From NCBI GenBank assembly GCA_005885555.1, contig VAWN01000043.1, positions 1-46,442 of the forward strand: DNA of 46,442 bases, read 5' to 3'. Under the pieces are notes generated by a model, which made no database searches, was not told where the DNA came from, and saw nothing but the letters and a program-made list of their open reading frames with translations. Source of the DNA: Actinomycetota bacterium (lineage in GTDB: Bacteria > Actinomycetota > Actinomycetes > Mycobacteriales > Micromonosporaceae). Both the position numbers and the translations under genes were made by a program. Positions within the stretch are counted from its first letter, which is position 1. Each line of letters starts with the position of its first letter. Of the stretch, positions 39,571 through 46,442 are shown one piece after another.

Positions 39571-40521
39571 TCACGGGCAGCGAATGACCTGCCCGGCGTA
39601 GGTGAGGCCGCCGCCGAAGCCGAACAGCAGCACCGGGGCGCCGGACGGGATCTCCCGCCGTTCGATCAGCTTGGACAGGGCCAGCGGAACGCTGGCCGCC
39701 GAGGTGTTGCCGGACTCCACGATGTCCTTGGCGACCACGGCGCCGGTGACGCCCAGCTTGCGGGCCAGCGGTTCGATGATGCGTAGGTTGGCCTGGTGCG
39801 GTACGAACGCCGCAAGGTCGTGCGGCGCGATGCCGGCCGCCGCGCAGGCCTGCTCGGCGAGCACGGGCAGCGCGGTGGTGGCCCAGCGGAACACGGTCTG
39901 GCCGTTCTGCTTGATGTACGGCCGCCAGCCCTCGATGGTGATCACGTCGCTCTTCTCCGGCGCCGAGCCCCACATGACCGGGCCGATGCCGGGCTCCTCG
40001 TCCGGACCGACCGGGGTCACCACGGCCGCTCCGGCGGCGTCGCCGAACAGCACGCAGCTGGACCGGTCGGTCCAGTCGGTCACGTCGGACAGCTTCTCCG
40101 CGCCGATGACCAGCGCGTTGCGCGCGGCACCGGCCCGGATCGCGTGGTCGGCGGTGGCCAGCGCGTACTCGTACCCGGAGCACGCCGCGTTCACGTCGAA
40201 CGCCGCCGGCGCCGCGATGCCCAGCTTCGCGGCCACCCGGGTGGCCATGTTCGGGCAGCGGTCGACGGCGGAGCAGGTCGCCACGACGACCAGGTCGATG
40301 TCGGTGGCGGCGAGCCCGGAGTTGGCCAGTGCCTTACCGGCGGCGGCGGTCGCCATGTCCGCGACCGTGTCGGTGTCCGCGATCCGCCGGGTGACGATGC
40401 CGACCCGGTCGCGGATCCACTGGTCGTTGGTGTCGACCATGTGCGCCAGGTCGTCGTTGGTCAGCACGCGGGACGGCTGGTAGTGCCCCATCGACACGAT
40501 CTTCGAACCGGGCGGGTTCAT
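39571..40521 (-). CDS. fabH: Beta-ketoacyl-ACP synthase III
   Basis: A 316-residue initiating enzyme that joins acyl-CoA (acetyl or branched primer) to malonyl-ACP. Catalytic triad visible: Cys114 in VNAACSGYEYAL, His in FVPHQANLRI, Asn in ESGNTSAAS; conserved HMVDTNDQWI at the N-terminus. ATG 40521 lies 7 nt after GGGAGG and is preferred over the GTG 3 nt earlier. A 97-bp gap to fabD holds the family C repeat, an unusual interruption of this operon. Confidence 0.94.
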   Translation of the reverse strand: MNPPGSKIVSMGHYQPSRVLTNDDLAHMVDTNDQWIRDRVGIVTRRIADTDTVADMATAAAGKALANSGLAATDIDLVVVATCSAVDRCPNMATRVAAKLGIAAPAAFDVNAACSGYEYALATADHAIRAGAARNALVIGAEKLSDVTDWTDRSSCVLFGDAAGAAVVTPVGPDEEPGIGPVMWGSAPEKSDVITIEGWRPYIKQNGQTVFRWATTALPVLAEQACAAAGIAPHDLAAFVPHQANLRIIEPLARKLGVTGAVVAKDIVESGNTSAASVPLALSKLIERREIPSGAPVLLFGFGGGLTYAGQVIRCP

Positions 40522-40559
40522 CACAGAGCCTCCCGGTTCGCTGCGTGAGGCGCTCTGGT

Positions 40560-40621
40560 GCGCCGCCTTCCCTCGTCGCTGCGCTCCTCAGTCCAGGCGC
40601 CGCCGCGCCTCACTGCGCTCA
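40560..40621 (-). repeat. 62-nt dispersed element, family C copy 2, inside the fab operon
   Basis: About 87% identical to 29825-29886. On the minus strand it starts on the TGA stop of fabD (40619-40621) and occupies most of the fabD-fabH gap. TGAGGCGC at its start can pair with GCGCCTCA in the flank near 40546-40553, giving a hairpin that could attenuate transcription of fabH-acpP-fabF-accD relative to fabD. Confidence 0.82.
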
Positions 40622-41779
40622 TAGGTGTCCTCCGATGCGGGCGAGTGGCTGCCCCGCGGCTACCGGGTCGTCGTGGTGGGCGAGCCATTCGGTCAGGACG
40701 CCCGTCTCGTGCGCGGCCACCTCGACCGGGCCCTGCTTGGTCGTGATGTGGCCGATGACCTGGCCGGACCGGACCTCCGCGCCCTCCTCCAGGCCGTCGG
40801 CCGGGGCGAACGAGCCGCCGGTACCGGCGACGACCACGCGGAACTGCGGGGTCGGCTCGGCGCCGGGTGCCACGCCGTGCCGGGCCGTCAGGTCGCGGGC
40901 CGCGGCCAGGTCGGCGGGGGTGTTGACGGTGAGGATCTCCACGCCGCGCAGTGCGCGCTTGGCGAGGCCGGCGAGGGTACCGGCGGGGGGCAGCTCGATC
41001 AGCGCGGTCACCCCGAGGTCGGCGAGCGTCGCCATGCACAGGTCCCAGCGGACCGGCGCGGTCACCTGGGCGACCAGCCGCTGCAGCATCTCGACGCCGC
41101 TGGCCACGGCGGTACCGTCCCGGTCGGACAGCAGGATCTTGTGCGGGTTGGCCGTGGGTACCCCGCCGGCGACCGCGGACAGCGCCTGCTCGGCCGGTGC
41201 CATGTAGGGCGTGTGGAAGGCGCCGGCCACCTTCAGCGTGACGACCCGGGTCCGCTCCGGCGGTGCCGCGGCGAACTTGGCCAGCGCGTCGGCCGCTCCG
41301 GCGACGACGAGCTGGCCGCTGCCGTTGTGGTTGGCGGCGTACAGGCCGGCGGCCTCGATGGCGGCGAGCACGTCTTCCGCGTTCCCACCGAGTACCGCGG
41401 CCATTCCGGTCGGTTCCAGCGCGCAGGCCGCGGCCATCTCCCGGCCACGCAGGCCGGCCAGGGTGACGGCGGCTTCCGGGCTGAGTACCCCGGCCAGTGC
41501 GGCGGCCCCGAGCTCACCGACGCTGTGCCCGGCGACCAGCGCCACGTCGTACATCGGCAGGTGCTCGGCGGCGAGCAGTGCGGCGGCGACCAGCAGCGGC
41601 TGGGTCTTCGCGGTGTCCTTGATCTCGTCCTCGCCGGCCTCCGTGCCCAGATGCACCAGGTCCGTCCCGGCGAGGACGGACCACCAGCGCAGCCGGGCAG
41701 CCGCCCCGGGCAAATCCAGCCATGGGGTTAGAAAACCGGGCTTCTGGGATCCCTGTCCGGGTGCGAGTACCGCAAGCAC
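40619..41779 (-). CDS. fabD: Malonyl-CoA:ACP transacylase with C-terminal biotinyl/lipoyl-like domain
   Basis: A 386-residue protein, about 75 longer than typical FabD. Residues 1-305 are the transacylase: VLAVLAPGQGSQKPGF, nucleophile Ser86 in VAGHSVGELGAAAL, His189 in VAGAFHTPYMAPA, ending near LPPAGTLAGLAK. Residues 315-386 (FRVVVAGTGGSFAPADGLEEG ... HETGVLTEWLAHHDDPV...GQPLARIG) follow the barrel-sandwich pattern of biotin- or lipoyl-carrying domains. The usual modified Lys position reads TTKQG, so Lys is shifted by one and modification is doubtful. Moves malonyl units from CoA to ACP. GTG 41779 gives the standard N-terminus; the longer ATG start at 41860 would add unrelated sequence. Confidence 0.88.
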   Translation of the reverse strand: MLAVLAPGQGSQKPGFLTPWLDLPGAAARLRWWSVLAGTDLVHLGTEAGEDEIKDTAKTQPLLVAAALLAAEHLPMYDVALVAGHSVGELGAAALAGVLSPEAAVTLAGLRGREMAAACALEPTGMAAVLGGNAEDVLAAIEAAGLYAANHNGSGQLVVAGAADALAKFAAAPPERTRVVTLKVAGAFHTPYMAPAEQALSAVAGGVPTANPHKILLSDRDGTAVASGVEMLQRLVAQVTAPVRWDLCMATLADLGVTALIELPPAGTLAGLAKRALRGVEILTVNTPADLAAARDLTARHGVAPGAEPTPQFRVVVAGTGGSFAPADGLEEGAEVRSGQVIGHITTKQGPVEVAAHETGVLTEWLAHHDDPVAAGQPLARIGGHL

Positions 41780-41920
41780 ACATTTGACTGTCCCGGAAGT
41801 CCGTGGGCGAGGGTGTAGCGGCAGGCACCAAACCCAACCAAGATCTTTGTAGGTATCCACTAATACACGACAGGCTGCTGACGTCGTTGTGACGCAACGT
41901 AGCTAGAGAGGTGCGCCGCG
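41780..41920 (-). promoter_or_regulatory. Promoter region of the fab operon
   Basis: The 141-bp gap between the regulator stop and fabD is less GC-rich. TATTAG and TACAAAG on the minus strand (near 41845-41865) are -10-like, without an exact -35 partner. ACGTCGTTG...CAACGT at 41881-41900 contains a GTTG/CAAC inverted repeat with 5-bp spacing and is a candidate binding site for the FasR-like activator. Confidence 0.35.
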
Positions 41921-43099
41921 TCACACCTGAGCGGCGGAGGACGCCCCCGGGTCCAGTCTGCCGACGGCGAGAGCCACCCGCAGCGCGAAGGCGTCGCGGC
42001 CGCTGAACGGGGCGAGACTGGTCAGTTCGGATACCCGGCGCAACCGGTACCGGACCGTGTTCGGATGGACGAACAGGGCACGGGCGGCACTCTCCAGTAC
42101 CCCGCCGGCCGCGAAGAACGCGTCCAGCGTCTCCAGCAGCTCGCCACCGGCCCGGTGCAGCGCACCGAACACATCCTGGCGCAGGATCCGGCGCGCCTCG
42201 GCATCGCCGGCCAGGGCCCGCTCGGGCAGCAGGTCGGCCGCCGCCACCGGCCGGGGTGCGGCCGGCCAGGCCGGTGCCGCCCGGTACCCCGCCAGAGCCG
42301 CGCGGGCCGATTCGGTGGCCGCGTCGAAGCTGGGTACCGCCGGGCCCACGACGACCGGCCCGTCGCCGAAGCCGACCAGCAGCTTCTCGGTCGCGGCCAG
42401 TGGATCGGCCGCCCCGCCGAGGACGACGACGAGCCGGTCCCCGTGCACCCCGCCGAGCACCTCGACGCCGAGCCGGCGGGCGGCCCGGTACACCGTGTGC
42501 ACGACGGCCGCGGCCTCCCCGCCGGGCGAGCGGCCGACGGCGACCGCCACCGGCGGCGCGTCCGCCCAGCCCAGCGCGGCGGCCCGGCTGGCCAGCGTGT
42601 CCGGCGTGTCACCGCGCAGCAGCGCGTCCACGAGCGTGGCCTGCAGCCGGGCGTCCCAGGCGCCGCGGGACTCGGCGGCCCGCGCGTAGACCCGGGCGGC
42701 CGCGAACGCGACCTCGCGGGAGAACTTCAGGACCGCCTCCCGCAGCGGTACCTCCTCGCCCGGCGCGGCCAGGTGCGGCACCTGCTCCTCGACGACGTCG
42801 ATGGTGACCTTGATGAGCTGCACCGTCTGCTGCAGGTTCAGCGAACGGGCCAGCGCCCGGGGCGCCGCGTCGAAGATGTCGTCGGACACCTCCTGCGACG
42901 AGGACCCGGCGCTGCGCAGCCACTCGACCAGCGACCGCACCCCGGCCTGGGCCACCAGCATGACCCAGGCGCGCTGGTCGGCCGGCAGCTCGCGGAACCA
43001 CGGCAGTACCTCGTCCATCCGGGCCACGCTCGCGGTGGCCAGCCCGCCGCCGGCGCGCTCGATGCGACGCAGCGTGGCGGCGAGGTACTGCGGTGCCAT
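41921..43099 (-). CDS. fasR: FasR-like PucR-family activator of fatty-acid synthesis genes
   Basis: A 392-residue regulator. The C-terminus has the PucR-type helix-turn-helix: ALHRAGGELLETLDAFFAAGGVLESAARALFVHPNTVRYRLRRV then LTSLAPFSGRDAFALRVAL. The N-terminal 250 residues form an effector domain with a GGDEF-like middle (VAVAVGRSPGGEAAAVV). In Streptomyces the equivalent gene upstream of fabD (fasR) activates the fab operon, and the same position here supports the assignment. ATG 43099 with GAAAGG upstream. The gap to fabD holds the likely operator. Confidence 0.85.
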   Translation of the reverse strand: MAPQYLAATLRRIERAGGGLATASVARMDEVLPWFRELPADQRAWVMLVAQAGVRSLVEWLRSAGSSSQEVSDDIFDAAPRALARSLNLQQTVQLIKVTIDVVEEQVPHLAAPGEEVPLREAVLKFSREVAFAAARVYARAAESRGAWDARLQATLVDALLRGDTPDTLASRAAALGWADAPPVAVAVGRSPGGEAAAVVHTVYRAARRLGVEVLGGVHGDRLVVVLGGAADPLAATEKLLVGFGDGPVVVGPAVPSFDAATESARAALAGYRAAPAWPAAPRPVAAADLLPERALAGDAEARRILRQDVFGALHRAGGELLETLDAFFAAGGVLESAARALFVHPNTVRYRLRRVSELTSLAPFSGRDAFALRVALAVGRLDPGASSAAQV

Positions 43100-43160
43100 G
43101 GCACCAGCCTTTCATGCGGCGCAAGTGGGGCCGGCGCGCCGCCCTTCGGCTGATCCAGGG

Positions 43161-43814
43161 CTACCGCCGGTCGTGGACGAGCCGGCTGAGCCGGGCGGCA
43201 CCGACGACCATCAGCAGTACCAGCAGCGCCGTGCCCACCCACACCGCCAGCGCCCGGCCCTGCGCGTGCATGATGTCGGTGATGCTGGTCAGCGGCTTGC
43301 GGTCACTGGTCGCGCCGTCCGGGATGTAGCCGGCCGGATCCTGGTAGACCAGTGAGCCCGCGTCTCCGCTCCCACCCGTGCCCAGGGGTACCCCGGCCGC
43401 GTGCAGCAGTTCGGGTACCGACAGCGAGACGTAGAACCACGCGTCGCTGGTGCGGCCCTGCGGCTGATCGGCCGGCCGGAACGCCTTGGGACCGCCGGCC
43501 GCCTGCGGGTACAGGTCGTAGCGCTGCAGCGGCTTCGAACCGGCCGAGATGGTCACCGTGTACTTCGGCCCGAGCTTGGCCGGGTCGGGCTTCATCGGGT
43601 TGCCGCCCTGCGTGGCCATCCAGCCGACCTGGTGCAGCAGCCGGTTGAACAGGTCGGCGTCGGCGCCCTGGCCGATCGTGATCGTGTCGGGCAGGCCGGC
43701 GCCCTGGATGGAGATCGTCGTCGGGGCGTCGGCGGCGTAGGCCGGTCCGGCCAGGCCGAGCGCAGCGAGCAGCGCCGCGCCGACGGCGAGCAACAGGGCG
43801 AGCGGGCGAGCCAC
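43161..43814 (-). CDS. Exported membrane-anchored protein of unknown function
   Basis: A 217-residue protein with signal peptide (MARPLALLLAVGAALLAALG...AYAA), an external domain of about 150 residues (TISIQGAGLPDTITIGQGAD ... TVTISAGSKPLQRYDLYPQAAGG ... DAWFYVSLSVPELLHAAGVP) and a C-terminal helix near 188-208 followed by RLSRLVHDRR, so the domain faces outside. No enzyme motif recognised. AGGAG upstream of GTG 43814. Independent of gltX, which ends before a terminator. Confidence 0.7.
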   Translation of the reverse strand: MARPLALLLAVGAALLAALGLAGPAYAADAPTTISIQGAGLPDTITIGQGADADLFNRLLHQVGWMATQGGNPMKPDPAKLGPKYTVTISAGSKPLQRYDLYPQAAGGPKAFRPADQPQGRTSDAWFYVSLSVPELLHAAGVPLGTGGSGDAGSLVYQDPAGYIPDGATSDRKPLTSITDIMHAQGRALAVWVGTALLVLLMVVGAARLSRLVHDRR

Positions 43815-43830
43815 GGTGGACTCCTCTGGT

Positions 43831-43864
43831 GCAGGGGTTGGAGGAAATGATCCAACACCCCTGC
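43831..43864 (-). terminator. Terminator after gltX
   Basis: GCAGGGGTTGG (43831-43841) pairs with CCAACACCCCTGC (43852-43864) with a 2-nt bulge and a 10-nt loop, 32 nt after the gltX stop on the minus strand. Confidence 0.6.
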
Positions 43865-43895
43865 CGATTCCGCTGCCCCGTGGTATCGACGCGCG

Positions 43896-45302
43896 TCAGT
43901 CCTGGCGCCGCCCGGCCCGCAGCGAGGCGTCACGCAGCCGGGCGAGGGTGCGCTCGCGTCCCAGTACCTCCAGTGATTCGAACAGCGGCAGCCCGACGGT
44001 GCGCCCGGTGACCGCGACCCGGACCGGCGCCTGCGCCTTGCCGAGCTTCAGGTCCCGCACGGCGCCGGCCGCCTCCACGGCGGCCTTGAGCGCCTCGGCC
44101 TCCCACGGCACCGCCTCGAACGCGTCGACGACCGCGTCCAGCAGGTCGGCGGCGCCCTCCTTCATCGCCTTCGCCCAGGCGGCCTCGTCGACCGGCGGGT
44201 CCGGCAGGAACAGGAAGTCGACCAGCGCGACGATCTCCGACAGCACGGCGACCCGGGTCTGCGCGAGCGGCGCCACCGCCTCGAACGCCTTGGGGTCGAA
44301 GTCCTCCGGCCGCCAGGGCGCCGCGGTACCGTGCAGCCACGGCTGGCACGCGGTCGCGAACTCGTCCGGCGACAGTGCCCGGATGTACTCGCCGTTGAAG
44401 GCGCGCAGCTTCTTCTCGTCGAAGAACGCGGGGGAGGGGTTGACGTCCTCGATCCGGAACTCCGCCTCGATGACCTCCCACGGCACGATCTCCCGGTCGC
44501 CGGACGGCGCCCAGCCCAGCAGCATCAGGTAGTTGCGCATGGCGTCGGCGAGGTACCCCTCGTCGCGGTACGCCTCCAGGGCCACCTTGTCGCGCCGCTT
44601 GGACAGCTTCTGCCGCTTCTCGTTGACCACGATCGGCACGTGCGCCCAGACCGGCGGCTCGAACCCGAGGGCCTCCCACAGCAGTTGCTGTTTCGGCGTG
44701 TTGGGCAGGTGTTCCTCCGCGCGGAACACGTGGGTGATGCCCATCGTGATGTCGTCGACCGCGTTCGCGAGCAGGAACACCGCCGAACCGTCGCCGCGGC
44801 TGATCACGAAGTCCTCGATCAGCCGGTTCTCGAAGGTGGGCTCGCCGCGGACCAGGTCGACGACCCGGGTCTCGCCCTCGTCGGGGGTGCGGAAGCGCAG
44901 CGCCCGTCCCTCGCCCGGTGGCAGCGCGCGGTCCCGGCAGTACCCGTCGTAACCGGCGTACTGGTTGCCGGTGCGCGCCTGGATCTGCTCGCGGGTGCAG
45001 TCGCAGTAGTAGGCCCGACCGGCCTCGTACAAACGGCCGGCTGCCGCCTGGTGCTCTCCGGCATAGTCGGACTGGAGATACGGACCTTCATAGGTGTCCG
45101 GCCCGAGGCCGATCCAGGCGAGCGCGGAGATGATCCCGTCGATCCATTCCGGGCTGTTGCGCGCCGCGTCCGTGTCCTCGATACGCAGCACCAACGTGCC
45201 CTGGTGCTGCTTGGCGTAGAGCCAGTTCTGCAGCGCTGAGCGGGCGCCGCCCACATGGAAGATTCCAGTAGGAGAGGGGGCAAAACGTACGCGTACCGTC
45301 AC
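43896..45302 (-). CDS. gltX: Glutamyl-tRNA synthetase
   Basis: A 468-residue class I synthetase that charges tRNA-Glu. [19 protein letters not shown] has the HIGH-equivalent (16-19), [14 protein letters not shown] is the KMSKS-equivalent, and [11 protein letters not shown]...YDGYCRD has the Cys residues of the family's zinc-type insert. [18 protein letters not shown] is the conserved glutamate-binding segment. Complete length. In organisms without glutaminyl-tRNA synthetase it also mischarges tRNA-Gln for later amidation. GTG 45302 begins [10 protein letters not shown]. Confidence 0.95.
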   Translation of the reverse strand: MTVRVRFAPSPTGIFHVGGARSALQNWLYAKQHQGTLVLRIEDTDAARNSPEWIDGIISALAWIGLGPDTYEGPYLQSDYAGEHQAAAGRLYEAGRAYYCDCTREQIQARTGNQYAGYDGYCRDRALPPGEGRALRFRTPDEGETRVVDLVRGEPTFENRLIEDFVISRGDGSAVFLLANAVDDITMGITHVFRAEEHLPNTPKQQLLWEALGFEPPVWAHVPIVVNEKRQKLSKRRDKVALEAYRDEGYLADAMRNYLMLLGWAPSGDREIVPWEVIEAEFRIEDVNPSPAFFDEKKLRAFNGEYIRALSPDEFATACQPWLHGTAAPWRPEDFDPKAFEAVAPLAQTRVAVLSEIVALVDFLFLPDPPVDEAAWAKAMKEGAADLLDAVVDAFEAVPWEAEALKAAVEAAGAVRDLKLGKAQAPVRVAVTGRTVGLPLFESLEVLGRERTLARLRDASLRAGRRQD

Positions 45303-45396
45303 GCCCTCCAGCGTACGGGCGCCGGGTTGCCGCCCGGCACGGGGTTTTGGGTTGTCGACATCGTTCAGTAGCCTTCCCGGCGGGGGAGGAATGGCT

Positions 45397-46442
45397 ATGC
45401 CAAGTCGTCGTCAGATGATCATGGGTGTTGTCGGCACAGCAGCCGGTGCGGCGCTGGCCGGCTGCACGTCGGCGGCCGGCGCCAACTCGAAGACCCGCTG
45501 GGCCCAGCCCGGCTCGTCGCTGGCGCCCGGCGGCGTCCCGGTGACAGTACCCGTCGATGTGACCTTCACGCCCGCGGCCGACAGCAGCAACGTCTCGCCG
45601 GCCGACCCGGTCGTGGTCAGCGCGACCGGCGGCACGATCAGGTCGGTGACCGTTACCGCGGGCGGCCAGACGGTCGCCGGCGACCTGGCCACCGACCAGC
45701 ACACGTGGCGCTCGACCGGCCAGCTCGGCTACGGCCGGACCTACACGGTCACCGCCACCGTCGCCGACGCCACCGGCGCGACCGCCGACAAGACCAGCTC
45801 GTTCAGCACCGTCAAGCCGGCCACCACGACCAGCGTCGCGTTCCAGGCCAACTCGCTGGCCATGCTGAAGTCCGGCGGCAGCTACGGGGTCGGCCAGATC
45901 GTCGTCGTCCGGTTCAGCCGCCCGGTCGCCGACCGGGCCGCCGCGCAGAAGGCGGTCACCATCGACGCCGCACCGGGCGTGGACGGCAAGTTCTTCTGGC
46001 TGGACAAGCAGACGCTGCACTTCCGGCCGGAGAAGTACTGGGCGTCGGGCACCCGGGTGACGGTCAACGTGAAGCTGCTCGGGGTGCACCTGGGCAACGG
46101 CAGCTACGGCGCCGGCAACGACAGCATCAGCTTCACCATCGGCGACTCGCGCATCGCCGTCGTCGACGCCAACAGCCACCGGATGCTGGTGTACGTCAAC
46201 GGCGCGCAGGTCAAGAACTTCCCGATCAGCTGCGGCAAGGGTGGCTCGACCAAGGGCTCCGACGGCAGCGCCATCGACTTCTTCACCCGCACCGGGCCGC
46301 ACGTGGTGCTGGAGAAGGACCAGACGGTGCACATGACGTCGGCGAGCTACGGGATCACCAACCCGAAGGACCCCAACTACTACGCCGAGGACATCTCGCT
46401 GTGCCTGCGGATCTCCTACTCCGGCGAGTACTGCCACGCGGC
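45397..46442 (+). CDS. L,D-transpeptidase, Tat-type lipoprotein, 3' end missing
   Basis: At least 348 residues, open to the window end. [20 protein letters not shown] has twin arginines and a hydrophobic core, then LAGC with Cys23 as the lipidation site, so it is a membrane-anchored lipoprotein. Two Ig-like domains follow ([14 protein letters not shown]..., [16 protein letters not shown]...), and the catalytic YkuD domain starts at about [21 protein letters not shown] with [10 protein letters not shown], where His is part of the active site; the catalytic Cys lies beyond the end. These enzymes make 3-3 crosslinks in peptidoglycan. ATG 45397 is chosen over ATG 45391 because GGAGG at 45385-45389 gives proper spacing. 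Confidence 0.88.
   Translation, partial: MPSRRQMIMGVVGTAAGAALAGCTSAAGANSKTRWAQPGSSLAPGGVPVTVPVDVTFTPAADSSNVSPADPVVVSATGGTIRSVTVTAGGQTVAGDLATDQHTWRSTGQLGYGRTYTVTATVADATGATADKTSSFSTVKPATTTSVAFQANSLAMLKSGGSYGVGQIVVVRFSRPVADRAAAQKAVTIDAAPGVDGKFFWLDKQTLHFRPEKYWASGTRVTVNVKLLGVHLGNGSYGAGNDSISFTIGDSRIAVVDANSHRMLVYVNGAQVKNFPISCGKGGSTKGSDGSAIDFFTRTGPHVVLEKDQTVHMTSASYGITNPKDPNYYAEDISLCLRISYSGEYCHA

Noticed and set aside
41820-41860. tRNA-like or riboswitch structure in front of fabD
   Set aside because: Short inverted repeats only; no cloverleaf or known riboswitch core can be drawn.

Overview
The window is high-GC DNA with dense, mostly single-copy housekeeping and accessory genes. It reads as a chromosomal segment of a filamentous, spore-forming actinobacterium, most likely Micromonosporales. 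The grounds are: many GTG starts, a SARP-type regulator, a GerW-type sporulation protein, a DUF3145 protein, an actinobacterial GlgA/GlgC pair, a tricorn protease and the FasR-fabD-fabH-acpP-fabF-accD order. The genus cannot be fixed from sequence alone. No rRNA, tRNA, CRISPR array, prophage or insertion sequence was recognised.

Layout. 1-1,000: the 5' end of a SARP regulator, then a decayed carboxylesterase. 1-8.7 kb: a secreted beta-helix protein, a DUF559 nuclease-like protein, an aldehyde dehydrogenase, a small membrane protein and a secreted GH3 beta-glucosidase. 8.8-15 kb: a RecQ-phosphoribosyltransferase fusion, GerW, a two-component system and a divergent GT2-GtrA glycosyltransferase. 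15.2-24.7 kb, all minus strand: a large LuxR-ATPase regulator, a tricorn protease, a Tat-exported GH46 chitosanase and a secreted haem peroxidase carrying a CBM2-like domain. 25-29 kb: divergent glgA/glgC and a secreted alpha/beta hydrolase. 29-36.6 kb: a P-loop kinase, a secreted coiled-coil LAS-type protein, a frameshifted oxidoreductase, a STAS protein, a HelD-type helicase, DedA, a small conserved protein and DUF3145. 36.6-43.1 kb: the fatty-acid synthesis operon with its probable activator. 43.1-46.4 kb: a membrane-anchored protein, gltX and a lipoprotein L,D-transpeptidase cut by the window end.

The coherent system is type II fatty acid synthesis. A FasR-like regulator lies upstream of fabD, fabH, acpP, fabF and a carboxyltransferase (accD), all on one strand. 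FabD here has an extra C-terminal biotinyl/lipoyl-like domain. The secreted hydrolases (GH3, GH46, CBM2-peroxidase, beta-helix protein) suggest growth on plant or fungal polysaccharide.

The most unusual signals are not genes. (1) A 48-nt palindromic element recurs three times at gene ends. It is open in one frame on either strand, and in one case it has become the C-terminal coding tail of a histidine kinase. (2) A related 68-69-nt element occurs twice. (3) A separate 62-nt element ends exactly on the stop codons of two unrelated genes. (4) The hexamer GGTACC is strongly over-represented, and Gly-Thr codon pairs are usually written GGT-ACC. (5) Several short tandem duplications sit precisely at open-reading-frame boundaries.
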